In this document: positions 62,813 to 64,000 of the stretch, in pieces
How positions within the stretch are numbered: the first letter of the stretch is position 1
Layout: the number at the start of each line of letters is the position of its first letter
Origin: Salinivirga sp035268865
Lineage (GTDB): Bacteria > Bacteroidota > Bacteroidia > Bacteroidales > Salinivirgaceae
Assembly: GCF_035268865.1 (NCBI RefSeq)
Contig: NZ_DATFKB010000191.1
Location: forward strand, 7,374-71,373
Reading direction: 5' to 3'
DNA length: 64,000 bases
The notes under the pieces: generated by a model
The model's input: the letters and a program-made list of their open reading frames with translations, nothing else
Told to the model about the DNA's origin: nothing
Databases searched by the model: none
Program-made: the position numbers and the translations under genes

Positions 62813-63322
62813 ATGGATAAAAACGATGTTAAAGTAACTTTTGGAGGAAATCCTGTAACTTTAGTAGGCAAAGAGATAAAAGTCGGGGAAAAAGCACCTG
62901 ATTTTACCGTTATCAATAATGATTTAAAACCAGTTAAACTCAGTGATTACAAAGGTAAAACACGTATTATTTCAGTTTTTCCCTCAATTGACACACCGGT
63001 TTGCGCCACGCAAAACCGGATTTTCAACCAAAAAGCTGCTGAGCTGGATGATACGGTCATTTTATCAGTATCGAACGATTTACCATTTGCTCAGAAGCGT
63101 TTTTGTGGCGCAGAAGGCATCGATCAGGTGGTAACCCTCTCCGATCATAAAGACCTTGAGTTTGGGTCAAAATATGGCTTCTTAATTGACGAATTAAGGC
63201 TACTTGCAAGAGGAGTTGTGATTGTTGACAAGGATGATAAAGTACAATACGTAGAATACGTAAATGAAATTGGAGAAGAGCCAGACTATGAAAAGGCAAT
63301 TGAAGTGGCTAAAAAGCTATAA
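62813..63322 (+). CDS. tpx: Thiol peroxidase Tpx
   Basis: A 169-residue atypical 2-Cys peroxiredoxin of the Tpx type. Peroxidatic Cys64 is in 'SIDTPVCATQN' and resolving Cys98 in 'KRFCGAEGI', the two-Cys spacing of Tpx. It removes lipid and organic peroxides, using thioredoxin. It is the second peroxidase in the window, alongside the Fur-linked 2-Cys one. A bidirectional terminator follows. Confidence 0.94.
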   Translation: MDKNDVKVTFGGNPVTLVGKEIKVGEKAPDFTVINNDLKPVKLSDYKGKTRIISVFPSIDTPVCATQNRIFNQKAAELDDTVILSVSNDLPFAQKRFCGAEGIDQVVTLSDHKDLEFGSKYGFLIDELRLLARGVVIVDKDDKVQYVEYVNEIGEEPDYEKAIEVAKKL

Positions 63323-63340
63323 TAGCTAATCCGGTATTAT

Positions 63341-63379
63341 AAAAAAATGCTGATTTTCGAAAATCAGCATTTTTTTTAT
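63341..63379. terminator. Bidirectional terminator between tpx and the coiled-coil gene
   Basis: AAATGCTGATTTT and AAAATCAGCATTT form a 13-base perfect stem with a two-base loop, with A tracts before and T tracts after, so either strand ends in a T run. Confidence 0.9.
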
Positions 63380-63384
63380 TTCTA

Positions 63385-63999
63385 TTATTTTGAGGTCTCC
63401 GTCAAATATATTGATTTACTGATATTTCTATAAGTCAGATCATCATCTTCGATGAAATAAAAAATACCTCCCCAGTCGTGTTTCACTTTCATATAAACTT
63501 TTACCAACCCATTTTCGTTTATATACACTTTTGTAATTTTTTTATGTGGCTTCTCAATTTCTTTAACTGTCTTTTGCCGGGTATAAACTTCAGAAAGTTT
63601 ATTTTTGTATGCTTTTATAGCCTTTTGACGCTCTGTATCAGATAATTTGGTGTTTTTGGCCATATTTTCCAGTTCAGCGAGTGTACCTTCAGGCAAATCG
63701 ACCTCGGTGGTCTGTTTACCTTGAGATTCAGCCTTTTGTTGCGCCATTTTACGAGCTCTCTCAGCTGCTTCGCGTCTTCTTTGTTCGTTCTCTTCTTTAC
63801 GTTTTTGTTCAGCTTCCCGCTTTCTGCGCAGCTCTGCAGCTTCTTTTACCTTTTGAATGCTGTCCTGCCGACTTTTAATCTCAGCCAGCTTTGCCTCACG
63901 GGCTTCAGCTACACGTTTGGCCTCTGCAATAGAGTCTTTGCGCCGCTGCGCTTCCTGGGCTTTCAGTAAACTATCGGAGCGGGCTTTTTCACGTGCCAA
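63385..63999 (-). CDS. Coiled-coil protein, 3' part only
   Basis: The frame is open to the right window edge, so the start is outside and about 204 residues are visible. Residues up to about 95 are a highly charged Lys/Glu/Arg/Ala coiled coil. After them come a polar linker and an alpha/beta tail ('KKITKVYINENGLVKVYMKV', 'GIFYFIEDDD'). The coiled coil resembles the central part of TolA-like or Ala-Glu-Lys spacer proteins; no conserved domain is recognised in the tail. Confidence 0.7.
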   Translation of the reverse strand: MAREKARSDSLLKAQEAQRRKDSIAEAKRVAEAREAKLAEIKSRQDSIQKVKEAAELRRKREAEQKRKEENEQRRREAAERARKMAQQKAESQGKQTTEVDLPEGTLAELENMAKNTKLSDTERQKAIKAYKNKLSEVYTRQKTVKEIEKPHKKITKVYINENGLVKVYMKVKHDWGGIFYFIEDDDLTYRNISKSIYLTETSK

Positions 64000-64000
64000 C

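Overview
The window is ordinary chromosomal DNA from a member of the Bacteroidota, most likely class Bacteroidia. The evidence is the gene neighbourhoods: clpC divergent from gyrA with a TPR gene behind gyrA; rpmB-rpmG-DUF4295 followed by ftsY-rimO; a Na+-dependent methylmalonyl-CoA decarboxylase operon; a GH3/serine-hydrolase fusion; a long SecA with an extra N-terminal segment; and promoters that fit the Bacteroidota pattern TTTG-N19..21-TAnnTTTG. A marine or anaerobic Marinilabiliales-like genus would fit, but that is only an impression. No insertion sequence, prophage, CRISPR array, tRNA or rRNA was found. Both window ends cut through a gene.

Layout. 1-4.3 kb: end of an SLC12-like cotransporter, a flavin split-barrel protein, a lipoprotein alkaline phosphatase and a small unknown gene. 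4.3-10 kb, minus strand: a TonB-like protein, a short acyl-carrier-like protein, then the operon epimerase-mmdA-gamma-biotin carrier-beta, which isomerises and decarboxylates methylmalonyl-CoA while exporting Na+. 10-16.4 kb: a peptidoglycan-recycling type GH3 fusion divergent from a tricorn-like protease. 16.5-21.4 kb: a small membrane protein, a glycosyltransferase, the (p)ppGpp enzyme Rel, a Fur-family regulator and a 2-Cys peroxiredoxin. 21.4-27.2 kb, minus strand: secA-DUF6913-dapA-beta-propeller. 27.5-33.6 kb, minus strand: ribosomal proteins L28 and L33 with DUF4295, a terminator, then ftsY-rimO-transporter-acyltransferase-aminotransferase. 33.7-38.1 kb, minus strand: lptD-DUF2179-cinA. 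38.2-40.6 kb: amidase and MCE protein. 40.9-44.1 kb: dnaA, map, fabG. 44.2-50.2 kb: VWA membrane protein, DUF6340 lipoprotein, M48 protease, and an ECF sigma module. 50.4-55 kb: TPR/PD40 protein, a 0.6 kb gene-free stretch, an XRE regulator, pyrD and a double adenylate kinase. 55-60 kb, minus strand: FemAB-like transferase, TPR protein, gyrA. 60-64 kb: clpC, tpx and the end of a coiled-coil protein.

How the genes work together. Most are core functions: replication (dnaA, gyrA), export and membrane targeting (secA, ftsY), translation (rpmB, rpmG, rimO, map), envelope building (lptD, amidase, MCE, FemAB, GH3, acyltransferase), stress control (rel, Fur/peroxiredoxin, tpx, clpC, ECF sigma) and propionate-type energy metabolism.

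No self-contained new defence or mobile system is visible. The most unusual points are domain architectures: a tandem adenylate kinase whose second half has lost two conserved aspartates, a decarboxylase beta subunit with an added secreted lipocalin-like domain, an MCE protein with a SPOR-like tail, and an acyl-carrier-like protein without the phosphopantetheine serine.
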